Of a stretch of DNA of 64,000 nt, positions 21,560 to 32,432 are shown piece by piece. Position numbers and translations under genes: made by a program. Source of the DNA: Microstegium vimineum (lineage: Eukaryota; Streptophyta; Magnoliopsida; Poales; Poaceae); contig CM039140.1 in assembly GCA_022036555.1 (NCBI GenBank), positions 3,003,943 through 3,067,942 on the forward strand. Reading direction: 5' to 3'. Each line of letters begins with the position of its first letter. Position 1 is the first letter of the stretch. The notes below the pieces were generated by a model. It did no database searches, was not told where the DNA came from, and saw only the letters and a program-made list of their open reading frames with translations.

Positions 21560-23693
21560 CCCCGTCGTCATCCACCCCTTCGGCGCCGTCCCACCCCACC
21601 CCATCCCACCCCACCGCACCGAGGAGAGAAGGATAGGAGGAGGAGGAACCCTACGACCAATCTCGCCTCGTTTCGTCTCAGCTGCATTCCAATTCCATCA
21701 TCTGTAAGCGGCGGTCCCCCCTCTCCCCCTGCTCTGTTCGTCAGCAATTCAGAATACAGGAGAGGGCAGGCCGCCGCCCGCAGGCAGTCCACCGAAACAA
21801 AAACACTACTCCGTCTCGCCTCCGGACCTCTCCTCTTCCCAGCGATTTCCTCCTCCCCTCCTCGTCCGCCGAGGCCGCACCGCAGCGAGCCCGCCCGTCC
21901 TCCGTCCCCGCTACCGCGAGAGGTGATGCTTTACTCCCGCCTCCTCTCGTCCCAATCCCTCCCTCCCTTCTTCTTTCTCTCTTTCATTCCTTCGGCCACG
22001 ATGTGCATGCGCGCTACTACGCCAGGGTGTTACGGGTATGAGAGATTTCGGGATTAAGGTGCGGAGTCCCTCTCTTGGAGTCATGTGGCTGGGGAATTCC
22101 CTCCCCGCGTTCCATCTCATGGTGGGTGGTGCCGCTATTAAGCCTGTTAGATAGATCTGTTCTGTCCGTCCCTCTCGTTCTACACTTCTGCGAGGAGAAC
22201 GATAGCTGCGAGATTTAGGGGGGCCTAGGCTGGAGTAGGCGGCCTCTGTTTTTGAGGTGTGCAATTCGGACAGTACGGGGCTCTGAAGCATGTCTACATA
22301 GAGAAAGGACGCATGTTTTTCTTTTTTTGTTTTTAATTCCTTGTACGTCTCTCTTTGTACTGCTTTTGTTCCTGGTTGGCTATATACAGCTTGTTCGCTT
22401 GGCTTTTCAGCCGTCTTAAATTCAAAATCAGCCAACAGTGTATAATCCTGTGCCAAACGAACAGGCCGATACTCTCTGGTCAAGAGTTCCTTGGTACTGC
22501 TAAGCATCTCTTGAGTTTTTGCCACGAAATCCTATTGTCACCCCCCCCCCCACCCCCCCCTCAAAAGGTTGTCTTGTTATAACGGGCTGCTCATCTTATT
22601 GGGGATTCTTTTTAGTGGCTCCTAAATCCCAAGAAAGCAGCGTGGTCATCGTTTAAGTAGACATTAGAGCACAACTAGTCAACCTGTTTGTTTGCGTTTT
22701 CATGGATTTTTGGTTTCTCTTGTTTAGTCGTTTTATATGTTTCTTATGGAAAATTGAGAACCTTATTTTGTGTGCTAAATTCTAGGTAGCTTCAATTCTT
22801 CTTAGTTATCTTCAACTCTGCTATTTCGGATGAATCTGTCATTTGTGTGATTCCAATTTCCTTTTTTAGAAAGATGTGATATGTGCATATGGTACAATAG
22901 TTTGCTGATTCTATCATTACCAAATCCTGACAGAGAGCACTGAGATAGAGCTAGGTAAAATTCTTTTCTGGATTAGTCTATTAACGGTATACTTCTTAGA
23001 ATTTCAGTTGTGCAAATTATTGTTCTGGGTATCTGGTGATATGCCTGAGAAAGAATTTGCACTCATGTTAGTTGCCTCCGTTAAATGATTTTGTGAACAA
23101 AAAAAAAACTGTTGAACAATGTTACTCATGGGTTCTGACTTTTCTTACTTTAGTTCAGTTCAAAATAATATTATTTCCAAAGTCCTCGACTATTTCTTCT
23201 ATCATGTATCGGTCACTTTGTATTGACTTAAGCTTTGTAAACATAATAATCACAATTTTACTTGCTTGAGCTTTGGCAAATTCTACTCCTGATAATTAGT
23301 AAATAAGATCATGCCTACTATATATTTTAATATCTGAATCTTATCTAACACTATTTTTTTTTCTTGTAACTGTAAGATTGTGCTACCCAGAATTTGGATG
23401 CTCCTGTCTATGCATGATGTCAACCACGAGAGAGATTGTTTAGTGCAGGGGAATTTGTGCAGTTTTGGATCATAAATTCCACAGAAACAAGATAATTATG
23501 GACCGTGCAGACACATCAGGGTTTGTCAGTGGTGGTTGCTTTGGTACTTCACTCCTGCTGATATTCTTCCATTTCGTCTATTCTACAGTTCGTGTCTGAA
23601 AGATCGTCAAGAAACCTTCAGCTGCCTGGGCAGAAATATCATCAGGCCCCTGTTCTTTGAGCTCTCTGGTGTTTTATCTCATTTTCTTTTCAG
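21560..23693 (+). other. Promoter and 5' leader with intron of the HGGG-repeat gene
   Basis: A CT-rich leader spans about 21600-21920 and ends CGAGAG|GTGATGC, a plausible donor. The T-rich sequence to TTTTCTTTTCAG at 23682-23693 looks like an intron of about 1.8 kb, placing the coding ATG 31 bases into the next exon. The leader is dense in CCACCCC and CTCCTC, typical of grass 5' UTRs. Splice positions are inferred by eye. Confidence 0.5.
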
Positions 23694-23723
23694 CCGACCC
23701 ATTGTTACAGTGTCTCAACTGTG

Positions 23724-25247
23724 ATGGATAACGCCTTCATGGACCACCCCCATCCGCCTCTGATGAATGACCCCTTTGTTTTAGTGGGTTGCTCAGCACC
23801 AAGCTCCGCGATGGAGAACATGGGCCAAAGCACACTCTGTATGGATGGCCTGAACCCAGCAATTGTTAGTTGCAGCCATGATAATGGAAATAAACAGATA
23901 ATGAATGGCGTAGCAGCGAGAGATGATGGCAGCAGGTTAGTCCTTGGTTTGGGTCCAACACCGAATTTTTATTCTGCAGTGTCTACTGGTTCAAAACAAG
24001 ATCAGAGGTTGTCCGGCCAGAGTTCCACTTTTACTGATTCAGGGATGCTGAGGCTTGGTCTTCAGATGGATGGCGGGGAAGCAATTCAATATCTGCAAGC
24101 ACCAAATGCGGCACTCCTCCATTCTTTAGGTGTCGTTGACGAGGCTTCAACATCTGCTACTGTAAGGAACATGGGTGGTTACATGCCATCCCTACTCTTT
24201 GCTCCCCGCTCTGATTCTATTGTCAACGAGACACAACTAGAAAACCCAGATTCTCTAGACTTCACGCATAGCACCAGCAACAGTCAGCATCTTCAACATC
24301 ACCTCCAGCTCAGCCCTGAACCCTCCGCAATGACCGAGTCTTCATTTGGTGTGAGTTCTGACGTTGTCACTGCAACAACTACATCAGAACGTAGCCATTC
24401 CCGACATCCTAAGAAATGCAGGTTTAAGGGATGTTCCAAAGGTGCAAGAGGTGCATCAGGATTATGTATTGCTCACGGAGGTGGGCAGAGATGTCATAAA
24501 CCTGGATGCCATAAAGGTGCCGAGAGCAGTTCTGCATACTGCAAAGCACATGGTGGTGGTCGCCGGTGTGAGGAGCTTGGTTGCACCAAAAGTGCAGAAG
24601 GAAAAACAGATTATTGCATCGCTCATGGTGGAGGCCGCCGCTGTGAACATCCTGACTGTCCTAAAGCTGCCCGGGGTAAGTCTGGGCGGTGCATCAAGCA
24701 TGGTGGTGGCAAGAGGTGCTCGGTTAAAGGTTGCATTCGGAGTGCTGAGGGGAAGGCTGGACTGTGCATTTCTCATGGCGGTGGCCGACGGTGCCAGTAT
24801 CCAGATTGTGGCAAGGGGGCACAGGGTAGCACATTGTACTGCAAGGGTCATGGTGGTGGCAAGAGGTGCATCTTCGATGGTTGCAGCAAAGGCGCAGAGG
24901 GTAGCACACCTCTGTGCAAAGCACACGGTGGTGGGAAGCGATGCATGTTTGAAGGAGGCGGTGTCTGTGCAAAGAGTGTGCACGGGGCTACTGAATACTG
25001 CGTGGCACATGGAGGAGGGAAGCGTTGTTCTGTGCCCGACTGCACCAAAAGTGCTCGTGGCCGCACTGACTACTGTGTGAAGCACGGTGGCGGCAAGCGG
25101 TGCAAGATTGACAACTGCGGCAAGAGCGCCCAGGGGAGCACAGACTTCTGCAAAGCCCATGGTGGAGGAAAGCGGTGCACTTGGAGCACAGGCTGTGAAA
25201 AGTTCTCCGTGGCAAGAGTGGCTTCTGTGCAGCACATGGTACCTTGA
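23724..25247 (+). CDS. Cys/HGGG-repeat nuclear-type protein (loricrin-like / WRKY19-like N-terminal family), frame-shifted near the end
   Basis: One exon of 507 codons from ATG 23724 to TGA 25245. Residues 1 to about 220 are a Ser/Gly-rich, probably disordered region with LVLGLGP and MLRLGLQMDGG motifs that are conserved in this plant family. From about residue 225 there are ten units of the form C-x4-C-x-K-(S/G)-A-x-G-x4-C-x-x-HGGG-(R/K)-RC, a Cys/His-rich array likely to bind zinc. Similar arrays occur in Arabidopsis loricrin-like proteins and in the N-terminus of WRKY19; their biochemical role is not well established. After the tenth HGGG the frame reads CEKFSVARVASVQHMVP and stops, while the same bases one frame over continue as RGKSGFCAAHG and onward. 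A single lost C in the run TTCTCCGTGG (about 25202-25212) explains this. The true product is probably about 120 residues longer. Confidence 0.85.
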   Translation: MDNAFMDHPHPPLMNDPFVLVGCSAPSSAMENMGQSTLCMDGLNPAIVSCSHDNGNKQIMNGVAARDDGSRLVLGLGPTPNFYSAVSTGSKQDQRLSGQSSTFTDSGMLRLGLQMDGGEAIQYLQAPNAALLHSLGVVDEASTSATVRNMGGYMPSLLFAPRSDSIVNETQLENPDSLDFTHSTSNSQHLQHHLQLSPEPSAMTESSFGVSSDVVTATTTSERSHSRHPKKCRFKGCSKGARGASGLCIAHGGGQRCHKPGCHKGAESSSAYCKAHGGGRRCEELGCTKSAEGKTDYCIAHGGGRRCEHPDCPKAARGKSGRCIKHGGGKRCSVKGCIRSAEGKAGLCISHGGGRRCQYPDCGKGAQGSTLYCKGHGGGKRCIFDGCSKGAEGSTPLCKAHGGGKRCMFEGGGVCAKSVHGATEYCVAHGGGKRCSVPDCTKSARGRTDYCVKHGGGKRCKIDNCGKSAQGSTDFCKAHGGGKRCTWSTGCEKFSVARVASVQHMVP

Positions 25248-25597
25248 TGGCCAGGCAGCGAGAACAAGAGGTGGTGAAGAATGTAGGAAGCATGATTGGA
25301 CCAGGTCTCTTCAGCGGCATTGTTGTGTCATCTGCCACCGCAGCAAGCAGCATGACGAACGAGCACTCGTCCTCTGGTGTTAGCACGGCTTCCGATTGTG
25401 ATGGTACCGTGAGGAGCCAATCAATGATTCCTCCGCAGGTGCTGGTTCCTCGCTCTATGATGCCTTCTTGGTCTTCTGAACCTGTAGATGGGGGCAGAGA
25501 GGGAGGTCATGTTGTTCCTGAGGGGCGTGTCCATGGTGGTGGCCTCCTGTCACTTCTCGGTGGCAGCTTCAGGAACGCCGATGTGGAAAAGCTTTGA
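25209..25597 (+). other. Out-of-frame C-terminal coding extension of the HGGG-repeat gene
   Basis: In the frame one base from the upstream CDS, the sequence is open from CGTGGCAAGAGTGGC to TGA at 25595. It encodes an eleventh Cys/His unit (SGFCAAHG), then MARQREQEVVKN, a Ser-rich tail and GGLLSLLGGSFRNADVEKL. The same style of tail closes intact family members. It is therefore the natural end of the gene, separated by one missing base, which could be a real mutation or an assembly slip. Downstream, about 25600-25810 resembles a 3' UTR with AATAAATTCG as a possible polyadenylation signal. Confidence 0.75.
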
Positions 25598-26320
25598 AGC
25601 TAGTATGCTTTTCCATCTGCAGATTCGGTCAGTTTGTTTGTACATAAACAAGGCGCGTTCCCGCCTATTGAATTCTTATTGTGCCTTTTCCTGTCTAGAT
25701 AAACATTTCAACCTTCATGTAACTGGGTCAAGTCCATTGTAAAGTGGTGACTGGCAATTGTTGTGAACGCTTTTGGCTTGTTGGTTCAGTTGTAGTCAGT
25801 ACTGCAATAAATTCGTGTACTTATAATGCTGCTCTTTATCTGTCTGTGCGTATTCTTAAGAAACTCGTCTGGACTTTTCATTGCAAAGTGTTGAATGCCG
25901 ATTTTCTGAAATCTGTAATTTTTCGGCATGTCGGTCCAGGTTATATTTGTTCTGTGCTCTTACCTGTTTGTGCATTGTTGTTAAGTTATTGGACTTATTT
26001 TGCGGTATTTTCTTTTTTTTGCACTATGGTTTTATCATTTTTTTGTTGGGTAGGGGCACTATGGTTTTATAATGATTAATGCAAAATGCTAATGTCATTC
26101 GGAGAACCTTATTCTGCAAGAACTCATCACCTCCATTTTCTGTTTTGATTGAATTGGGTGATTACAGAGGCTAATTTATGGACTTTTACCACATGCTTAG
26201 TTTTTTTTTATTTAGCTTTTGGAAAGTGTTTCTCCTAGTGTAGTTCTGGAGTGCCTTGGAACCGACATTTTAACAGCTGGTTCAAGTAGGGATGTAAGTG
26301 GGCTAGCCTTGCGAACTCAC

Positions 26321-26399
26321 ATATAGGCTTAATTTTTACGGGTTCAAGCGGCAACCCACAAAATTAAGCCTATATGCGGGTTATTTGGGCTGCCGCTTG
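26321..26399. repeat. Two interleaved inverted repeats
   Basis: Arm A (ATATAGGCTTAATTTT, 26321-26336) pairs perfectly with 26360-26375. Arm B (CAAGCGGCAACCC, 26345-26357) pairs with GGGCTGCCGCTTG at 26387-26399 with one mismatch. The order is A-B-A'-B', so the two stems cannot both form as simple hairpins. Confidence 0.85.
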
Positions 26400-26574
26400 C
26401 ATTTTTAGGTTCAAGAAAGATAAAGGGACAACAGGTTTTATAGCTGTTTGTTGTTTCAACTAATCATCTTCGTTTTTTTTCATAGCAGATAACTCACAGC
26501 AATTTTTTCCACAGCTCATTGGAGCTGCATACGATTAACATTTAGACCACCTCAGATCTATACAAACGATGACA
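26400..26574. other. Intergenic
   Basis: No recognised feature. Confidence 0.4.
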
Positions 26575-26577
26575 TGG

Positions 26578-26811
26578 AATAAAAAGTGTGTCCAAAAAGA
26601 AATGATTACACGAGTATCTTGAGATTAACGGCGACACATTATTAGTGGATCTGAATGAAAAATGAGTCCAAAAAAGAATAGGTTAAGCGAGTATCTTGAG
26701 GGTTGAGACTAACGACCAGAAATTATTAGTGGATCTGAAAAGTGAGTCCAAAAAGAAATGATTAAATGAGCATCTGAGACTAACAACCATATATTATTAG
26801 TCAATCTGATG
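26578..26811. repeat. Three imperfect tandem repeats of ~75-80 bp
   Basis: Units begin at about 26578, 26658 and 26739. Each contains (A)AAAGTGAGTCCAAAAAGAA, a GAGTATCTTGAG-like block, ACTAACGACC and ATTATTAGTGGATCTGA. The second and third have drifted by small indels. Confidence 0.85.
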
Positions 26812-27397
26812 TCTCGTACAATAATGTGAAGGCCTGTAGGCAGTTAATCTTTTGCTAGTTCGTCTGAACAGTTTTTGAGATATTCTCCGTCACTCGGAAA
26901 ACAGCTTAGAGCTTGTATGTGGTAAGGTCAGGCAGTTTAGAGCGGAGTGTTCGCACGGTTGTGTTCTGCGCTGCACAAACACAACACAACAGTTCTTCCT
27001 ACTTTGGTTCGGGGCGCTTGCCGGCCGTGTGGCCAACTGGGTCGCGAAGTGCCGCTTCGATCGTGCTCGATGGATAAGAAATGTGCCACCTCTATATCAA
27101 TCAACGATGGCAAGAACGAATGTACGCTTTCTCGTGTCACTCTCATGCATGGATCACGACGCGCTGTCATCCATCGGGTGGTCCGACGGCGACGCCCGAG
27201 AGCAATTGGAAAGCGTCGAGACCCTCGTAGGGTTATCGGGTAATCCGGGGAAAAAAAGTTCAAATGTTTATGAACAAACCCACCCACTTCTCTTCTTCTT
27301 AAAAAAAATGAAGAACGACCTGGCTAACCGAGTGATCAGCGAAGCCTCGGTACCTCCTACTTGGTGTGCTGAAAGTTCGAGTTACAAAGAACTTATA
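26812..27397. other. Intergenic, no gene recognised
   Basis: Mixed sequence with overlapping open frames on both strands at about 26940-27410. None shows a recognisable domain. Confidence 0.4.
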
Positions 27398-27668
27398 CTC
27401 CCTCTGTCCTGAAAAAATCAATTCGTACAATCCATGTTAGACATTTTTTTTATTTTTTAACTAACTTTATAGAAATATATAACAACATATATGACTTAAA
27501 ATGAGCACCATATAAGAATATGTTCTATTATAAATCTAATTATATTAGTTTGATACCATAATTTTAAACATTTTTTCTAGAAATTTGGTTAAAGTTTAAA
27601 TAATTTGACTTAAGACAACTCTAGAAATCTATTCTTTCAGGGACGTATTCTTTCAGAGACAGAGGGAG
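27398..27668. mobile_element. Stowaway MITE, 271 bp, TSD TA
   Basis: The termini CTCCCTCTGTCCTGAAAAAA and TTCTTTCAGAGACAGAGGGAG are inverted. TA flanks it at 27396-27397 and 27669-27670. Confidence 0.9.
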
Positions 27669-27670
27669 TA

Positions 27671-28587
27671 ACTTTTTTCTTTTGGCTTCGGCTGCAGTGA
27701 GCGAATGAAAAAAAAGCTCCCTCGTCTATGCCGCTTTCAATGAACATGATAGAGTTGCAGAAGAGATTGGGGTGGATTCCATCTGTAAATTACAGAAACT
27801 GCATAAATTTTAAGTAAGTCCAATGGGTGTAAACCTATTGGACTTTTCTCTGTCTTAATATAAAAACACATAAACCTTTTACGATCAAGAGTAATTCAAT
27901 GCACCGACATCTAAAAGTAACTTTTAAAACAAAAATAGATGTCATAGGTATGTAGAATTTACCATAGCTTAGTTAGATTTAGGCCGTAACATTTAGCAAA
28001 AAACGAATCTTAAACCCAACAAGTGCTCTCCGAACCAAGCTAGATAGTCTCCTATCACTAGGCTCACCAACCAACCTGGACTTTGATTCTTTCTTATTAT
28101 TCTAACCGAAAACCATAAGGATTGTTTCCAGCCAAGAGTTCCCATATGACATAAGCGCTCTTGGGTGGGGTGGGCCCTCATTCGCCAGGTCTTTGAGTGC
28201 CCGTCGTACCACGTGGTTGGTACACTAGGCTGATCGATACTTTACTTTGAGGATCTGGCACCTGCGCCCGACTCGGTCTGCCAGTGAATTTTGGCTCTAC
28301 GTCCGGTCGTGCGTGGTATGTTCGCGATTCGTACAAATGGAAGGCATCGCATACGTTAACCTTCCTTTATTGGGCTGGGCCATTCCATGCCTACTCTTAC
28401 ATCCTATGAAAAGTGTCGTTGTGAGATTCATGATGGTCAAATCGTGAGTGATATTTTTTTATATTCTTTTATGGAACGAAGGGTTGTCATTGCTTGTTAT
28501 ATCCCCGATCTAGGTTCTTATAACTGGTACCTCTTCTTCCTGATTTTTTAAAAAAGATGACTACTATATTATTGCACTTCTCTTAGG
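27671..28587. other. Intergenic, no gene recognised
   Basis: Short open frames only. No RNA gene or resolved repeat was seen. Confidence 0.4.
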
Positions 28588-28918
28588 TGCTTGAATTTTA
28601 AGATGTTTTCAAGAAACACTCTGATACCACCAACTAGTAAGTTAAATTATTGTTTTTGTAATTTGTTATTTGTCTTTATGTCATAACATATTTAATTTGT
28701 GTCTTTGTCTGCCTATAGAAATAATTGTAAGTTGTTAATTATATTTATGCAAACATAAATAGAAATTGTCGAATTTGTGGTTTTGTCTAACGAGTTATTT
28801 ACTTTTGGTACAAAAAGTTGCAGATAAAAATTACAATGAACGAAATCTGGAGCTTTATATAAAATATATGCAATAACCATCGCCTAAAAAAACTAAAATT
28901 CAAACACCCAAATTTTAG
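28588..28918. mobile_element. MITE of the TTCAGGTGCTTGAATTT family, copy 2
   Basis: It begins GGTGCTTGAATTTTAAGATG and ends AAACTAAAATTCAAACACCC. The interior matches copy 1 at 20896-21255 (ACCACCAACTAGTAAGTT, TTTGTTATTTGTCTTTATGT). Both termini are more eroded than in copy 1. Confidence 0.7.
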
Positions 28919-29132
28919 CAAATTCCATATTATTGAGGTTGAAACAATATATGGATCGAAAGTAGAAGTTTTTGGTGCTGGTTCTTTTTTTCAAGTTTAT
29001 TGGGCCCTGTTTGAATCTCTTAGTGGTAGCATATTAATTTGTAGCGGAAACTAGCAAAGTATTCCTTTGGTTTCAAATTATAATTATATAAGTTGTTTTA
29101 TTTTTTTCTAGATACACCCTTTTTGTTATGTA

Positions 29133-29380
29133 TATTTTTTGAGACCACGCCTAAGCGCGTATTTCATTAAGAAGGAAGCAAATTTAAAAGCGTTTACAAA
29201 ACAGAGCAAGCCAACTAGGACGGTAAACCTATGATTATGGATCCAACCCAAAAAAAACACCACCCCAATCACAGCCGAGGGCGATTACATGGTGAAGAGA
29301 TTAGCGACAAACAGATACCCCAACTATCTTCTAGCCAGGAGCCTGGACAACTGCGTGTTCCCGGTTGCGCTGGCTAGATA
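29133..29380 (-). mobile_element. Possible non-LTR retrotransposon 3' end, fragment
   Basis: It begins with a T-run then GAGACCACGCCTAAGCGCG, ATTTCATTAAGAAGGAAGC and AAGCGTTTACAAAACAGAGC. This resembles the complement of a poly-A 3' end and parallels 11170-11560. No protein part remains. Confidence 0.35.
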
Positions 29381-29573
29381 TATATTATGTTTAGATACAT
29401 AACAAAAGCTCTATCTAAAAAAGTCAGAACCACTTACAACTTGGAAAAGATGAAGTAGTTCTTGCTAAGATGCTAATAGATCTGTAGGTTAAAATGCGGA
29501 CTATTAGCACTACCTCTTGATATCCTTACTTGATAATTTTAACATACTGCCTATTAGCACCAACGATCCAAAC

Positions 29574-29740
29574 CAGTGGCAAAGCTAGAACATCAAGAAC
29601 TCGAGTGCACACGGCAACGGTGGTGCACATGTTTGAGTCAGGGTGGTGCATAAGAGGTAAAATTTACTACTTATTAACTAATTTTTTCATTTTACTCTAG
29701 TACCCGTGCACTCGGGTGGCTCCATGTGGCTTCGCCACTG
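29574..29740. mobile_element. hAT-like MITE, 167 bp, TSD ATCCAAAC
   Basis: Left terminus CAGTGGCAAAGC, right terminus GGCTTCGCCACTG, flanked by the perfect 8-bp ATCCAAAC at 29566-29573 and 29741-29748. It shares terminus type with 4167-4792 and 35044-36219. Confidence 0.92.
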
Positions 29741-29756
29741 ATCCAAACAGAACTAG

Positions 29757-30177
29757 TTTATGGGTACCACGAGCATGAGGTTTCCATGCGTCCAGTTTTA
29801 TAACGATTCTCTGGCTCCAAAGATGCCATATGCATTGAATGTCGAAGAGAGAAGCGCGCGGGAAAGTCAAATGATTAAATGGGTAATCTAAAGACTAGCG
29901 TAGTAAACTACCATCAGTTTTCAAATCTCTAGAGAGAGAGAGAGAGAGAATCGCATTTGGATGACAACCTGTATGCCGAGATTTTGACCTTTTTTCGATA
30001 GAAGAGAGTGGTTAGCCATCTGCATGTATACTACATATATCTGCCTGATCGTTCGAGCATCCATATCTTCTCCCCGTTGTATCTTGCACAAAGCTCTGCT
30101 GCTCTGCGCAAGCTAACAGCGTGTTTTTTTTTTTAAAAAAAAAGCAAATGCAAGCTAAGTAGCTACCAGTGTTTCCA
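29757..30177 (+). promoter_or_regulatory. Upstream region of epimerase copy 1, duplicated at copy 2
   Basis: The sequence from GGGTACCACGAGCATG to about 30040 aligns with 33290-33600 upstream of copy 2. Shared blocks include AAAGATGCCATATGCATT, GCATTTGGATGACAAC, GAGATTTTGACC and TAGCCATCTGCAT. The duplication therefore carried the promoter. A (GA)n run lies at 29931-29949 in copy 1 only. Confidence 0.7.
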
Positions 30178-32432
30178 ATGGCTAGAGCTGCACTACACCC
30201 CATTTCTTTGTTCCTGTTGTGCCTTTCATTGGCCGGTGGCACAGATGCGGCAACGAAAACGGCTGGGGCGTACAAGCTTCATAACAAGAAGGGGGACTTC
30301 TCCATTGTGGTTACCAACTGGGGAGCCACCCTGATGTCTGTCATTGTACCTGACTCTAAAGGTATGGTTCCAGTTCCACCACTTCCAAAGAAATCATTGC
30401 CGTTTTTGTGATAATGTATGTACAGCTTCTTGCTTGCTGTAGGAAACCTGGCCGACGTCGTTCTTGGGTATGACACACCTGCAAAATATGTGGTAAGCTC
30501 ACAAATATCTGCGTTTTGACAATTGTAGAGCAGTAATTAATATGTGATCCTCTGTTTTCATCAGAAATTAATACCAAACCATTGCATGCATATTCCTCCT
30601 GGGTGAGTTTATGGTTGCAGTGCTGTGCCATTGTGATGTGTGCAATTTGTTAGACAGTACAATACTATGTAGTATTTGTTCACAAAAGGCTTTACAATGA
30701 TAGACCTAAAACTAAAAGATGCATAACGTCGAGATCTAGCAAAATGTATTAGTGAGCTGGAGTAACATAGAACAAGGCAACAAGCCCAATGTCCTGTTTG
30801 AGATGGCTTCTCCTTGTGGCCTTATTTGGCATCCGACTTAGCCTAGGAGTGCAACCAAACAAGCGTTTAGCTAGGTAAGCGGCTTCAACTCTTTTGGATT
30901 TGATTCATTTAATTCGGTCGAAATCGACTCTGAACTCGGAAGTGAGAAAAATTTCTTCCAATGCAAACTTACCCTAGTTTATATGTTTTTTTGTCCTAAT
31001 TAACCCGAAGCTCATTCTCGATTTGGATTTTACTAAGTTAACCATGGATTAATCAGCACGCTTCTTCCGCCCTTGGAACTGTGTTTGGACGAGTAACAAA
31101 TGTAATCGCCAACGGCAGCTTCGTACTCGATGGAAAAACCATCCGTCTGAACAAAGACGGCACCACCACACTTCACGGTAACTATAGTGTACAGTAACTT
31201 TGCATTGGGAATTCAAATTACTTTCTTGAATCTCAAGCATGAATATAATGGCGATGCATATATATATGGCAATTTGTTCACTAGTTTGATCATGCTGCCA
31301 ACCTAAATCACAAAGGTGGACACAGGGGGTTCAACAGAGTCATGTGGACGGTGAAGGAGTACGCGCCTGGCGGTGACTCCCCATACATCACCCTCTACTA
31401 TCACAGCTTCGATGGCGAGGAAGGTGAAAACCAATGCACGTGTATATATAGCGAAAACATGCATCTAGTAGATAGTTTCTTCCACGTGAACACACGAGTT
31501 TTGCAGAAAACGTGCAGGAATTTCACACATCACTTGTTTATTTCCACTTCATCATATCTCAAATTATAAGGTTTCTAATAATCTAAAATTATAGGAAAAA
31601 TTATAAAGATTTATGATATTAAATATGTATACGATAAAAATATAATTGATAAAGAATTTAATAAACATTATTATATTATTATGTAATTAAGTTTAATCAA
31701 ACTTGAGATGCTTTGAGTCTCTAAGATTATTGGATTGTTTTGTAATTTAAGATGAATTATACTTTGGTAAAATGCGATAACGATGCAAGTAAAGTAATGG
31801 CTAATTTTGCAGGGTTTCCGGGGGACCTAGACGTGTACGTGACGTACCAACTGGGCAGCCCGTACAAGCTGAGAGCGCGGATGAACGCGACGGCGCTGAA
31901 CAAAGCGACGCCGGTGAACCTGGTGAACCACGCGTACTGGAACCTGGCCGGCGACGGCAGCGGCGACGTCCTGGGCCATCTGATCAAGGTGTCCGCGTCG
32001 CGGTACACGCCCGTGGACGCGTCCTTCATCCCGACGGGGCAGATCGCGCCAGTCTCCGGCACGCCGTACGACCTGCGCGCGCTGACGACCCTGGGCTCCC
32101 GCGTCGGGCTCGTCTCCGGCGCCGGCATGGCCGGGTTCGACGTCAACTACGCGGTGGACGGCGACGGGTTCCGGCAGGCCGCGTACCTCCGTGACCCGGC
32201 GTCTGGGCGGGCATTGGAGCTGTGGGCTAACCAGCCCGGGCTGCAGCTATACACCGGCAACTGGCTCAGAAACATCAAGGGCAAGGGCGGCAGGGTGTAC
32301 CGGCAGTACGGTGCGGTGTCCCTGGAGACGCAGGCCTTTCCGGACGCCGTGCACCACCCCAACTTCCCGTCGGAGATCGTGAGGCCCGGCGCGGCGTACC
32401 GGCACGACATGCTGTTCAAGTTCTCCTTTTGA
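30178..32432 (+). CDS. Aldose 1-epimerase (galactose mutarotase-like), copy 1
   Basis: Five exons (30178-30361, 30443-30492, 31057-31177, 31316-31423, 31813-32432) join to 360 codons plus stop with consistent GT-AG phases. Residues 1-24 are a secretory signal (HPISLFLLCLSLAGG). The mutarotase beta-fold follows, with TNWGATLMS, NLADVVLGYD, LHGGHRGFNR, GFPGDLDVYVTY, VNLVNHAYWNL, GFDVNYAVDGD and SLETQAFPDAV. His118, His194, Asp264 and Glu326 match the family's catalytic and binding positions; the enzyme interconverts alpha and beta anomers of hexoses. One change is striking: the conserved GRVANRI motif reads GRVTNVI, so the substrate-binding Arg is Val94. Intron 4 contains a Stowaway-like remnant. 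The gene is structurally intact, but sugar binding may be altered. Copy 2, 3.5 kb downstream, is its tandem duplicate. Confidence 0.92.
31555..31755. mobile_element. Stowaway-like remnant in intron 4 of epimerase copy 1
   Basis: CATATCTCAAATTATAAGG at the left and TTTTGTAATTTAAGATG at the right are inverted. CTAATAATCTAAAATTATAG is opposed by CTCTAAGATTATTGGATTG. Confidence 0.6.

Noticed and set aside
24462..25235. Long antisense open frame opposite the HGGG-repeat gene
   Set aside because: It is a shadow of the repeated Cys/Gly codons on the plus strand and has no independent features.
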